From: Gammaproteobacteria bacterium
GTDB lineage: Bacteria > Pseudomonadota > Gammaproteobacteria > Xanthomonadales > Wenzhouxiangellaceae
Direction: 5' to 3'
DNA length: 37,942 nucleotides
Assembly (NCBI GenBank): GCA_003560975.1
Contig: PWJA01000271.1
Span: 1-37,942, forward strand
The notes under the pieces are model-generated. The model searched no databases and was not told the origin of the DNA. It saw nothing but the letters and a program-made list of their open reading frames with translations. A program made the position numbers and the translations under genes. Below, in pieces: positions 8,613 to 16,600 of this stretch. The stretch's first letter is position 1, and every line of letters begins with the position of its first letter.

Positions 8613-8688
8613 GTCCCCATCGTCTAGAGGCCTAGGACACCGCCCTTTCACGGCGGCGACCGGGGTTCGAATCCCCGTGGGGACGCCA
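8613..8688 (+). tRNA. tRNA-Glu (anticodon TTC)
   Basis: A complete 76-base cloverleaf. The acceptor GTCCCCA pairs with TGGGGAC, the anticodon stem is CCGCC/GGCGG around loop CTTTCAC with anticodon TTC, and the T arm is CGGGG-TTCGAAT-CCCCG. CCA is encoded and the discriminator base is G. It lies 32 bases after tRNA-Ala and is immediately followed by an intrinsic terminator. Confidence 0.97.
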
Positions 8689-8726
8689 AAACAAAAAAGC
8701 CCGCCCTGTGCGGGCTTTTTTGTTTT
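8689..8726 (+). terminator. intrinsic terminator after tRNA-Glu
   Basis: GCCCGC (8699-8704), loop CCTGT, GCGGGC (8710-8715), then TTTTTTGTTTT. The A-rich bases before the stem pair with the T-rich bases after it, extending the helix. The right half of this terminator is also the start of the 142-bp tandem repeat unit. Confidence 0.92.
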
Positions 8727-9009
8727 GACTTCCCCAATGCGGGATCGAGCCCCATGGTTCGACTCGGAGGGCGCGTAGCGCCCGGAGAGCGCTGATGCGC
8801 AGCATCAGCAATCCCTGGGCACCGTACACACGAAAACCAGCTATGTCCTGTGCGGGCTTTTTTGTTTTGACTTCCCCAATGCGGGATCGAACCCCATGGT
8901 TCGACTCGGAGGGCGCGTAGCGCCCGGAGAGCGCTGATGCGCAGCATCAGCAATCCCTGGGCACCGTACTCACGAACGCCAGCTATGTCCTGTGCGGGCT
9001 TTTTTGTTT
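8705..9009 (+). repeat. 142-bp tandem direct repeat, two full copies and a third interrupted
   Basis: Copies begin with CCTGTGCGGGC at 8705, 8847 and 8989, exactly 142 bases apart. Copies 1 and 2 differ at four positions. Copy 3 runs only to about 9009, where a palindromic element is inserted; its continuation is recognisable after 9287 (TTGTTTTGACC, then CCAATGCGGGATCGA up to about 9317), after which similarity fades. Each unit holds the right half of the tRNA terminator plus two hairpins: GGGCGC-GTA-GCGCCC (8769-8783 in copy 1) and GCTGATGC-GCA-GCATCAGC (8791-8809). Open frames through the unit have no gene-like features; I treat it as noncoding. Confidence 0.93.
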
Positions 9010-9287
9010 CCTGATTACGCATCTGTCTCAGCTATTACTGGAAATGCGGGGGTCGGCCAGAGCGTCTTGTGCTTCAGGCCGACGGTTTGTCGTCCGCCCT
9101 CCGGGCGGCCGATCCCCTGCAGTACTCGGTCCAGGCGGGGGCCGCCGAACTCGCTCCACGCCCTCCGGGCGCTCCGCTCAAACATGCGGCGGCCCTTGAT
9201 CCGCCTGGCCCTGCGCGCTTCGGCTGCACCTAAGGGCCTGAAACACAAGACGCTCTGGCCGATGGCTGGGTTTGCTGCGTAATCAGG
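9010..9287. mobile_element. 278-bp palindromic MITE-like element without a transposase
   Basis: Outer 12-bp perfect inverted repeats CCTGATTACGCA (9010-9021) and its complement (9276-9287), plus inner 26-bp inverted repeats 9055-9080 and 9235-9260 with a single mismatch. The centre carries two short hairpins built on CCCTCCGGG (9094-9108 and 9159-9171). It interrupts the third copy of the 142-bp repeat; TTGTTT occurs on both sides (9004-9009 and 9290-9295), consistent with a target-site duplication. It holds no credible ORF. Non-autonomous mobile or dispersed-repeat behaviour is inferred. Confidence 0.7.
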
Positions 9288-9375
9288 TCTTGTTTTGACC
9301 TCTCCAATGCGGGATCGACCTCCGGGGCCCTGAACCAGCGAAGTTTTTCCCTGGCTCTCCGGTCTGGCGCACACT

Positions 9376-10098
9376 ATGCGCATGAAACGCAAACTGCCGC
9401 CATGCACCGACTTGCCGATCGAGCGCCAGCCCGATACCACCACCTGCGGTCCGACCTGCCTGCACGCCCTGTACCGGCATTTCGGAATCGATATTCCTCT
9501 ACATCGGATCATCAAGGAAATCGAGCGCCTGGATCACGGCGGCACCCTCGACGTGTTTCTGGCCAACCACGCTTTGGCCCGCCGCTTTGAGGCCACCATG
9601 TATACCTACAATCTGGAAGTGTTCGATCCGACCTGGTTTGCCGGTCGGCGGACCGATCTGTCGGCCAAGCTGGCGGCCCAGGCGCGTTTCAAGCGGCGTG
9701 GGAAACTGCGCAAGGCAACCGCTGGATACCTGGACTATCTTGCCGCCGGCGGCGAGATTCGCTACGCCGACCTGAACCGGGCGCTGCTGCGCCGGCTGCT
9801 CCGGCGGGGCGATCCGATCCTGACCGGCCTGAGCGCTACCTACCTGTTTCGCAGCGCGCGCGAATGGGGTCCGCACGACGCAGACGATGATATTCGTGGC
9901 GAGCCGGTCGGGCATTTCGTGCTGCTGACCGGCTACGACCGAAAGACCCGCGAGGTGCTGATCGCCGATCCCATGCATCCCAATCCGCAGGGTAGCCAGA
10001 ACTATCGAGTCCACATTGACCGCGTCATCGGCGCCGTCTTGCTGGGAGCGCTGACCTACGACGCCAACCTGCTGGTGATGCACCCGTGCGCCAGCTGA
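9376..10098 (+). CDS. C39-like cysteine peptidase, first gene of amidoligase cluster
   Basis: Predicted papain-fold cysteine peptidase of the C39-like type, 240 aa, with no signal peptide or membrane segment, so probably cytoplasmic. The motif RQPDTTTCGPTCLHALYRHFG places an oxyanion Gln18 and catalytic Cys24; GEPVGHFVLLTGYD gives His180 and VLIADP gives Asp198, completing the expected triad. The middle (about 85-145) is Arg/Lys-rich. In similar clusters elsewhere a C39-like domain sits next to RimK-type ligases, sometimes fused to an acetyltransferase; none is fused here. The stop overlaps the next gene's GTG start by 13 bases. ATG 9376 or 9382 are both possible. The substrate is unknown; it might trim a peptide or act as an acyl/peptidyl transferase. 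Confidence 0.8.
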   Translation: MRMKRKLPPCTDLPIERQPDTTTCGPTCLHALYRHFGIDIPLHRIIKEIERLDHGGTLDVFLANHALARRFEATMYTYNLEVFDPTWFAGRRTDLSAKLAAQARFKRRGKLRKATAGYLDYLAAGGEIRYADLNRALLRRLLRRGDPILTGLSATYLFRSAREWGPHDADDDIRGEPVGHFVLLTGYDRKTREVLIADPMHPNPQGSQNYRVHIDRVIGAVLLGALTYDANLLVMHPCAS

Positions 10099-11570
10099 TC
10101 ATCGTGACTCGCCTGGAGGACTGGCCGCTGGATCTACCCGGCGTCGAAAAGCTGACGGCACGCGAGTACCTGACCCAGCCGGCATGGTCGGCGCTGCGCT
10201 CGGCCCGGGTCTACAACCTGTGCCGCAGCTATCGCTACCAGACCAACGGCTATTACGTCTCGCTGCTGGCCGCCGCCCGTGGCCACAAGCCGCTGCCGGC
10301 CATCAATACCATCCAGGACTTCAAGTCGCGCAGCGTCGTGCGCCTGGCCCTGGCCGAACTCGGTCGCCTGGTCGAGCAAAGCCTCAAACCCCTGCATTCC
10401 AATGAATTCGTGCTCAGCATCTATTTCGGGCGCAACCTGGCCCGTCGCCATGACCGGCTCTCGCGCGCCTTGTTCGGGCTGTTCCCGGCTCCCCTGCTGA
10501 AAGCCGAGTTCATCCGGCTTGACGAGGGTTGGGCCCTGCGGCGACTGGCGCCCATGGCCTGGAGCGACATCCCGGAGACCCATCGTGATTTTGTCGTCGA
10601 GGCAGCCCAGAGCTATTTCGCCGGCTATCGACCCAAGCGGCGGACCCGGCGTGCGTCGCGCTTCGACCTGGCCCTGCTGGTCAACCCCGCCGAGGCTGCA
10701 CCCCCTTCCGACGAGCGCGCGTTGCGGCGCTTCGAGCGGGCCGGGGAGGAGGTCGGTTTCAGCGTGGAACGGCTCGAGCCGCAGGACATCGGCCGCCTGG
10801 CCGAATTCGACGGCTTGCTGATCCGCGAGACCACTTCGGTCAATCACCATACTTTCCAGTTTGCCCGCCGTGCCCAGGCAGAAGGCCTGGAGGTGATCGA
10901 CGATCCGGACTCGATCTTGAAGTGCACCAACAAGGTCTACCTGGCCGAACTGCTGCAGCGCCACCAGATCGCGGCACCCAAGACCCTGCTGGTTCACCGC
11001 GACAACGTCGCCGAGATTGAACAAAAGCTGGGTTTCCCGGTGGTCCTGAAGCAGCCCGACAGCGCCTTTTCGGTCGGCGTTGTCAAGGTCGCCTCGGCGG
11101 CCGAACTCGAGACCACGCTGCCGGGCTTGTTGAAGCATTCCGAACTGATCGTGGCGCAGGCCTTTGTTCCGACCGCTTTCGACTGGCGCGTCGGCATCAT
11201 CGACGGTCGGCCGCTGTATGTCTGCCGGTACCACATGGCGCGGGGGCACTGGCAGATCATTCATCATCAGGGTGAGAATACGCGCCAGGGGAACGCTGAT
11301 GCAGTACCCGTGGCGGACGCTCCCGAGGCCGTCGTCAAAGCTGCCGTGCGGGCTGCGGCCCTGATCGGCAAGGGCCTGTATGGCGTGGATCTGAAGGAGA
11401 TCGACGGCAAGATCATGGTGATCGAGATCAACGACAACCCGTCCATCGACAGCGGGGTCGAAGACGGGATTCTCAAGGATGGCCTGTACCGGCAGATCAT
11501 GCAGGTGATGTTTGACCGCGTCACCGCCCGCAAGCTGGGCGGCGGAGGGCTGGGCCATGCCGACGCTTGA
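10086..11570 (+). CDS. RimK-type ATP-grasp ligase with RLAN N-terminal domain
   Basis: ATP-grasp carboxylate-amine ligase, 494 aa, predicted to form amide or peptide bonds using ATP. Residues 1 to about 190 match the RimK-like ATP-grasp N-terminal (RLAN) type, with SYRYQTNGYYVSLLAAARGH and a NEFVLSIYFGRN segment. A pre-ATP-grasp region follows (LLIRETTSVNHHTFQFARRA), then the ATP-grasp fold from about 275: CTNKVYLAELLQRHQI, FPVVLKQPDSAFSVGVVKV, and the Mg-binding end GVDLKEIDGKIMVIEINDNP. It starts with GTG at 10086, overlapping the C39 gene, and overlaps the next gene by 14 bases. It is much longer than RimK of E. coli (300 aa), which glutamylates S6, and should not be called rimK. The substrate is unknown. 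Confidence 0.85.
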   Translation: MRQLIIVTRLEDWPLDLPGVEKLTAREYLTQPAWSALRSARVYNLCRSYRYQTNGYYVSLLAAARGHKPLPAINTIQDFKSRSVVRLALAELGRLVEQSLKPLHSNEFVLSIYFGRNLARRHDRLSRALFGLFPAPLLKAEFIRLDEGWALRRLAPMAWSDIPETHRDFVVEAAQSYFAGYRPKRRTRRASRFDLALLVNPAEAAPPSDERALRRFERAGEEVGFSVERLEPQDIGRLAEFDGLLIRETTSVNHHTFQFARRAQAEGLEVIDDPDSILKCTNKVYLAELLQRHQIAAPKTLLVHRDNVAEIEQKLGFPVVLKQPDSAFSVGVVKVASAAELETTLPGLLKHSELIVAQAFVPTAFDWRVGIIDGRPLYVCRYHMARGHWQIIHHQGENTRQGNADAVPVADAPEAVVKAAVRAAALIGKGLYGVDLKEIDGKIMVIEINDNPSIDSGVEDGILKDGLYRQIMQVMFDRVTARKLGGGGLGHADA

Positions 11571-12801
11571 GCCGCTGACGGAAACGGTGCCCCTGCATGC
11601 CTTCGCCGGCTACGGCATCGAGCTGGAATACATGATCGTCGACCGCCACGACCTGTCAGCCCGGCCGTTGGCCGATCGCTTGCTGCGGGACGTGGACGGG
11701 CAGATCGCCAACGAAGTCGAACACGGCGCCCTGGCCTGGTCCAACGAGCTGGTCATGCACGTGGTCGAGCTCAAGACCAACGGCCCGGCCGCGGGGCTTG
11801 ACGGGCTCGATGGTCTTTTTCACGCCAGCGTGGTGGAGATCAACCGTCGCCTGCATGAGCATGGGGCGCAGCTGCTGCCCACGGCCATGCATCCGCTGTT
11901 TGATCCTGACCGCGCGACGCGCCTGTGGCCGCATGGCCAGAACGAGATCTACGCCGCCTATGACCGCATCTTCGGCTGCCGCGGCCACGGCTGGTCGAAT
12001 CTGCAGTCCATGCACATCAACCTGCCGTTCCATGACGACGAGGAATTTCGCCGCCTGCACGCCGCCATCCGCGTGGTGCTGCCGCTGATTCCGGCGCTGG
12101 CGGCTTCCTCGCCGCTGGAGCAGGGTCGTCCAGCGGCCTGGCTGGACAATCGCCTGCGCTACTACCGCGACAACCAGCGCTTGATTCCGGAGATTTCCGG
12201 TCGCGGGATCCCGGAGGCTGTGGCCGGCATTGACGAGTACCGTCGGTGCATCCTCGAGCCGATGTACCGCGCGATTGCGCCGCATGATCGTGACCGGATT
12301 CTGGCCGATGACTGGCTGAATTCGCGTGCGGCCATCGCTCGCTTCGAGCGCCAGACCATCGAGATCCGGATCGTCGATCTGCAGGAATCTCCGCGTGCGG
12401 ATCTTGCGATTGCCGAGGCGGTGGTCGGCCTGGTTCGACTGCTGTACGACGAATCTCTGGCCGGCTACGAACAACAGCAGGCCATCGACACCTCGATCCT
12501 GGCCGAGCAACTGTGGCGCACGGCCGAATTCGGTGGCGAAGCATTGTGCGATAACCCGGCGTACCTGCGCCTGCTGGGCCAGACCGGAGCGCGGTCAGGG
12601 CAAGCCTTGTGGCGAGCACTGCTCGGTCGCGTTGCCTTGAGTCAGGGGGCCAGTCGAACGCTGAACGAGATGCTCGGGCGCGGGACATTGGCCGAAGCCA
12701 TCGTTCGGCGGGTTGGCAAGGAGCCGGCGCAGGAAAGCATCATTGACTGCTACCGGGAGATCGCCCAATGCCTGGTCGATCAGCGCCTGTTTCAGTCCTG
12801 A
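11557..12801 (+). CDS. GCS2-family glutamate-cysteine ligase-like amidoligase
   Basis: A carboxylate-amine ligase of the glutamine-synthetase fold, GCS2/YbdK type, 414 aa. The N-terminus has the metal-binding strand GYGIELEYMIVD (Glu22, Glu24), followed by ELVMHVVELKTNGP, LLPTAMHPLFDPD, the substrate region SNLQSMHINLPFHDDEEF and TIEIRIVDLQESPRADLAIAEA. The start at 11557 is strongly supported: GGAGGG lies 7 bases upstream, inside the end of the ATP-grasp gene. Its role in this operon is probably a second ligation step on a small molecule or peptide; true glutathione synthesis is possible but less likely, because the neighbours are RLAN-ligase, peptidase and deformylase-like genes. Confidence 0.85.
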   Translation: MPTLEPLTETVPLHAFAGYGIELEYMIVDRHDLSARPLADRLLRDVDGQIANEVEHGALAWSNELVMHVVELKTNGPAAGLDGLDGLFHASVVEINRRLHEHGAQLLPTAMHPLFDPDRATRLWPHGQNEIYAAYDRIFGCRGHGWSNLQSMHINLPFHDDEEFRRLHAAIRVVLPLIPALAASSPLEQGRPAAWLDNRLRYYRDNQRLIPEISGRGIPEAVAGIDEYRRCILEPMYRAIAPHDRDRILADDWLNSRAAIARFERQTIEIRIVDLQESPRADLAIAEAVVGLVRLLYDESLAGYEQQQAIDTSILAEQLWRTAEFGGEALCDNPAYLRLLGQTGARSGQALWRALLGRVALSQGASRTLNEMLGRGTLAEAIVRRVGKEPAQESIIDCYREIAQCLVDQRLFQS

Positions 12802-13472
12802 TTACCGCCGAGCACGCCAGCCCCGGGATACCGGCGGAGTGGGCTGCACTGTTTCAGGGCCAGGAAGCGACGGTCTGTTCGCACCGCGGCTGGGATCCCG
12901 GGTCCCTGGAGCTGGCGACGAAGCTGGCCCATGCGTTCAATGCACCACTGCTGGCTGGTAAGGCTTCCCGGCTTCTGGTTGATCTGAATCGATCCGTGGG
13001 GCATCCGCAGCATTTCAGTGAGTTTACCCGGCCGCTTCCCCCTGAAAGCCGGTCCCGAATCTTGGAGGATTTCTGGCGTCCCCACTGGGAAGGCTATCGC
13101 CAGCGCATCGACCAGGCTCATGGAGGCCTGGTGCATATTGCCTGTCACAGTTTTTCCCCGATCCTTGAGGGTCTGCCCCGCCGGGCCGATGTCGGATTGC
13201 TGTACGATCCTTCCCGTCCGCGGGAACGCGCTTTTTGTCGCACGCTGGGGCAACATCTCCAGCGGGCATGGGCGGGCTTGCGCGTGCGCATGAACTACCC
13301 GTATCGAGGCACGGCCAACGGCCTTGGTCAGCAACATCGTCGACTGTATTCGGGGGCGCGTTTGCTGACCGTGGAGCTCGAGGTCAACAGCGGTTTGAGG
13401 GATCAGCCCTGGTGGACGGATTTTCTCGACCTGCTGGTGCAGGGCTGTCTGGTGTCTCTGGACCGGGTCTGA
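12768..13472 (+). CDS. N-formylglutamate amidohydrolase-family enzyme
   Basis: A 234-aa hydrolase of the FGase family, a zinc-dependent amidase fold related to aminopeptidases. Family motifs are LITAEHASPGIPAEW at the N-terminus, HRGWDPGSLELATKLAHAF, SRLLVDLNRS and VHIACHSFSPIL. The ATG at 12768 overlaps the GCS2 gene by 34 bases and has GGGAGA 8 bases upstream. No histidine-utilisation genes are nearby, so formylglutamate is unlikely to be the substrate; it more likely hydrolyses an amide made by the two ligases. Its stop lies only 3 bases from the stop of the convergent Mrp-like operon. Confidence 0.82.
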   Translation: MPGRSAPVSVLITAEHASPGIPAEWAALFQGQEATVCSHRGWDPGSLELATKLAHAFNAPLLAGKASRLLVDLNRSVGHPQHFSEFTRPLPPESRSRILEDFWRPHWEGYRQRIDQAHGGLVHIACHSFSPILEGLPRRADVGLLYDPSRPRERAFCRTLGQHLQRAWAGLRVRMNYPYRGTANGLGQQHRRLYSGARLLTVELEVNSGLRDQPWWTDFLDLLVQGCLVSLDRV

Positions 13473-13475
13473 GCA

Positions 13476-15107
13476 TCAGAGCCAGAACAGCAGCCAGATC
13501 AGACCAATCAGCAACAATGAGGCCAGACCCGTCGCCTGGATCGTGCGCTGTTGCTTCTCATACCAGCCCTGGTATCGCCGCCAGCGCCGGAGAACATCGC
13601 TGGGCTTGCGCCGGGCCTCATCGGCCGGCACGGTCAGCCCAGGTAACCGCCCGGCAAAACGTTCGAGCCAGACGACGAGATCCCCTTCCGGGATTTCGAT
13701 GGCCGCTTGCCAGCCGCGTTGATGCCGGATGGTGATCAGCAGCAGGGCCAGAAGCAGGGGCCAGGTCGCCGACCACAGCAGATAACTTTTTGGCCATGAG
13801 GCCAGATCGTGGGCGAGCGCCCATCCCCATGGGACGAGCAGGCTCGCCGCGACCACCAGCAGCCAGGCCGGCTGCAGGGTGGGGTTGCGGGTCTTGATGC
13901 CGGCGGCGAGATGCCAGGCCCGCCACATCAGCAGTGCGGTAGCGGTCGAGGTCAGGGCCAGAACGAAGCTCATCAGGGGCTCATGAACCGCGCCTGGCAG
14001 GGCGTCTTTCAGCGCGTTCTTGGCCAGGTAGCCGGAGCTCAACGGGAAGGCAGCGAGCGAAAGCGCCGGAAGCGCAAACAGCACACGCGCGACGCGGCCG
14101 ATGGTCAGGGCACTTCCACAGGCCAGAAACAAGGCGGTCTTGTTCAAGCCGTGATGCAGTGCCATCAGGCCGATGATGACCAGGAGGGCCGGGCGTGCAT
14201 CCGGAGCCAGAAACGTCAGCCCGAATGCGGTCAGGATCAGCCCCATCTGGCTGATGGTGGAATAGGCCAGAAGGGTCTTGATGCGTTGCTGAAACAGGCC
14301 GAAGAAAACGCCCAGAAAGGCCGTGGAGAGACCGAATCCCATCAGCAGCCAGGCAACCCAGGCGGGATCCTCCTGGAATGCAGGCACGAAGCGCAACCAG
14401 CCCAGCAGGCCGGCCTTGACGATGACCCCGGAGAGGATGGCGCTGGCCGGGACTGGCGCGACCGGATGGGCCAGCGGTAGCCACATATGCAAAGGCATGA
14501 TGCCCATCTTGACGGCGAAGCCGGCCAGCAGGAACCAGCGCGCCGGTGAATCCAGCAGAACCGATGCGTGATCGCCGAGATGGCTGAACTCGACGTTTCC
14601 GATACTGCCTGCCAGCAGCAGAATGCCGGTCAGGATGGCGGCCTCGCCGGCGAACGCCATGATCAGGTACATGCGCGCCGCCCGCCAGGCCTGGGCATTG
14701 TGTTCGTGGGTAATGAGCAGATAGGCGGACAAACTGAGCAGAGCGTAGCCAACGTAGAAGCTGGCGATGTCACCGGCCAGCAGCAGCAGGCTCATCCCGG
14801 CCAGCGCACCCAGCCAGCCGCTCCAGAACCAGCGCCGGTCGCGTTCGATGGTGTTCCAGGCAAACCAGGCGCTCAAGTTCCAGGCCAGGGCGGTCAGCAG
14901 GATCAGCGGGCGGTTGATCGAGTCCACGCCAAGCGTGACCCCCACCAGAGGCCAGGAGAAGGTCACCGAGGGTTGATCCACCAGCGGCCAGAAGAGCAGG
15001 ACGCCAGACCACGGCGTCAACCCGATGGCGATTCTCCGGAACCGGTCCGGCGCCGGGAACAGGAGCATCAGGGTCAGCGGCAGCAGGATGGCGGCAACCG
15101 CGCTCAC
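13476..15107 (-). CDS. Mrp/complex I-like antiporter subunit (third copy, atypical)
   Basis: Polytopic membrane protein (543 aa, about 14 predicted helices) of the NuoL/M/N-MrpA/D family. The TM7-8 region is clear: FAVKMGIMPLHMWLPLAHPV and PASAILSGVIVKAG keep both lysines, and TLLAYSTISQMGLILTAFG and LMALHHGLNKTALFLACG follow. The TM5 motif, normally FxxWELM/YELL, reads FYVGYALLSLSAY: Ala122 replaces the conserved glutamate. A cytoplasmic Arg/Lys-rich stretch near 490-515 precedes a last helix. GTG start at 15107 overlaps the stop of the upstream subunit (GTGA). Last gene of the operon. It may be structural or transport with a different proton path. Confidence 0.85.
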   Translation of the reverse strand: MSAVAAILLPLTLMLLFPAPDRFRRIAIGLTPWSGVLLFWPLVDQPSVTFSWPLVGVTLGVDSINRPLILLTALAWNLSAWFAWNTIERDRRWFWSGWLGALAGMSLLLLAGDIASFYVGYALLSLSAYLLITHEHNAQAWRAARMYLIMAFAGEAAILTGILLLAGSIGNVEFSHLGDHASVLLDSPARWFLLAGFAVKMGIMPLHMWLPLAHPVAPVPASAILSGVIVKAGLLGWLRFVPAFQEDPAWVAWLLMGFGLSTAFLGVFFGLFQQRIKTLLAYSTISQMGLILTAFGLTFLAPDARPALLVIIGLMALHHGLNKTALFLACGSALTIGRVARVLFALPALSLAAFPLSSGYLAKNALKDALPGAVHEPLMSFVLALTSTATALLMWRAWHLAAGIKTRNPTLQPAWLLVVAASLLVPWGWALAHDLASWPKSYLLWSATWPLLLALLLITIRHQRGWQAAIEIPEGDLVVWLERFAGRLPGLTVPADEARRKPSDVLRRWRRYQGWYEKQQRTIQATGLASLLLIGLIWLLFWL

Positions 15108-16600
15108 GGGAAATACCCCGTCACGATCCCGGCCACCCAGTTCAGGGGGCTCAAGGGGTGGCCGGCAAGAATCCCGACGCCCAGGGCCAGCACGGCGGCC
15201 GCGATGGCCGGGCCGACCAGGGAGGCGACTTCAATGCGGCTGACGTGAACCTCGCTGGGCCATTGGTCCGGGGGCGGATTCAGCCAGATGCGCTTGATCA
15301 CGGGCAGAAAGTAGCTGGCGTTGAGAAGGGTGCTGGTCACCAGCACGCCGACCACCCAGGCCCGGTCAACCGCCACCGCCCCGGCGCCCAGGTACCACTT
15401 GCTGATGAAGCCCGCGACCGGCGGCAGACCGATCATGCCGAGGGCGCCGACGGTAAAACAGGCGCTCGTCCACGGCATGCGCCGCCCCACACCGTCGAGC
15501 TGGTGGATGTACTTGATGCCGAGCAGATTGCCGAAAATGCCGGCGCAGAAAAACAGGATGACTTTCATCAGGCCCTGATGAACCAGGTGTACGACGCCTC
15601 CGGTGGTCGCGATGGGGCCGCCGATGGCCACCCCAAGAATGATGTAGGAGACCTGGCTGACGGTCGAGAAGGCCAGGCGCTTTTTCAGATCAATCTGGCG
15701 TAGCGCCTGGAAGGAGCCGTACAGGATGGTGATCGCGGCGGCCAGCAAGAGGGGCAGATCCAGGCCGAGCTCGGCGACCAGTTGCGGACCATACACATCT
15801 TCGACCAGCCGGACCAGTCCGAACGCCCCGGCCTTGACCACCGCGACCGCGTGCAGCAGGGCGCTGACCGGGGCCGGGGCCACCATGGCTTCGGGGAGCC
15901 AGCGGTGGAGCGGTACCAGCGCGGCCTTGACGCCCATGCCGATGGTCAGCAGAACGAAGATGATCTGCAGGCTGAAGCGGGCATCGACCCCGTAGGCCCC
16001 GAGCGTGCCGCCGGCGATGAAGTCCTGCGGCCCGCTCAGCCCGTACAGCCAGATCAGACCGATCAGGAACAGTACGCCGCCGGACAGCGTGTAGCGCAGG
16101 TAGGTGCGTCCGCTGCGGATGGCCGCGGCCGTGCCGGTATGCACGACCAGCGGCCAGGTCGTCAGGGTCAGCAGTTCGTAGAAGATGAAAAAGGTCAGCA
16201 GGTTGCCGGCCAGGCTGATGCCCATCGTGGCGGCCACGCACAGGCTGAAAAAACCAAAGAATCGGGCCCGGTTGGGCGAGCGCTCCAGGTAGGCGATGGC
16301 GTACACCGTGGTGACGATCCAGAGCACCGCCGACAGCGAGGCGAACAGCAGACTCAGCGCATCCGCGCGCAAGACCAGGTCGAGATTGGGAACCAGCGCA
16401 ACCCGGAATTCCGGCGTATGGCCGTTGAGGACCAGGATGCCGATCAGGATCACCAGCAGCAGCTTGATCACGGCGGCAGCCAGGTTCAGGATCGTGCGCA
16501 GCAGCCAGCGGCGCTCGCCGGCCACGAAGATGATGGCTCCGGCCAGCGCCGAGACCAGCACCAGCACCAGCGGAGTCCAATAGAGCAGCAAGGCCATCAT
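15104..16600 (-). CDS. Mrp/complex I-like antiporter subunit (second copy)
   Basis: Proton-conducting antiporter-like membrane subunit, 498 aa, about 14 helices. TM5 carries the conserved glutamate (FFIFYELLTLTTW), TM7-8 read GVKAALVPLHRWLPEAM and PVSALLHAVAVVKAGAFG with both lysines, followed by KRLAFSTVSQVSYIILG and VHLVHQGLMKVILFFCAG. It therefore has the full set of residues expected for proton transfer. ATG overlaps the upstream gene's stop (ATGA), so it is translationally coupled to its neighbours. Closest assignment is MrpD/NuoM-like; subunit naming by letter is uncertain. Confidence 0.88.
   Translation of the reverse strand: MMALLLYWTPLVLVLVSALAGAIIFVAGERRWLLRTILNLAAAVIKLLLVILIGILVLNGHTPEFRVALVPNLDLVLRADALSLLFASLSAVLWIVTTVYAIAYLERSPNRARFFGFFSLCVAATMGISLAGNLLTFFIFYELLTLTTWPLVVHTGTAAAIRSGRTYLRYTLSGGVLFLIGLIWLYGLSGPQDFIAGGTLGAYGVDARFSLQIIFVLLTIGMGVKAALVPLHRWLPEAMVAPAPVSALLHAVAVVKAGAFGLVRLVEDVYGPQLVAELGLDLPLLLAAAITILYGSFQALRQIDLKKRLAFSTVSQVSYIILGVAIGGPIATTGGVVHLVHQGLMKVILFFCAGIFGNLLGIKYIHQLDGVGRRMPWTSACFTVGALGMIGLPPVAGFISKWYLGAGAVAVDRAWVVGVLVTSTLLNASYFLPVIKRIWLNPPPDQWPSEVHVSRIEVASLVGPAIAAAVLALGVGILAGHPLSPLNWVAGIVTGYFP

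Noticed and set aside
8705-9009. CRISPR array
   Set aside because: The repeats are 142 bases long, directly abutting, with no spacers and no cas genes nearby.
8632-9022. Minus-strand frames over tRNA-Glu and the repeat, encoding GFEPRSPP- and GDSNPGR-like peptides
   Set aside because: These are the well-known false translations of a tRNA-Glu gene and the repeat behind it; there is no start signal or domain.
9015-9515. Frames on both strands through the palindromic element (for example with GLKHKTLWP)
   Set aside because: Both strands show the same peptide because the DNA is an inverted repeat; the minus frame also runs into the C39 gene. Better explained as a noncoding repeat element.
10086-11570. 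Calling the ATP-grasp gene rimK
   Set aside because: It is about 190 residues longer than RimK, with a different N-terminal domain and operon context.
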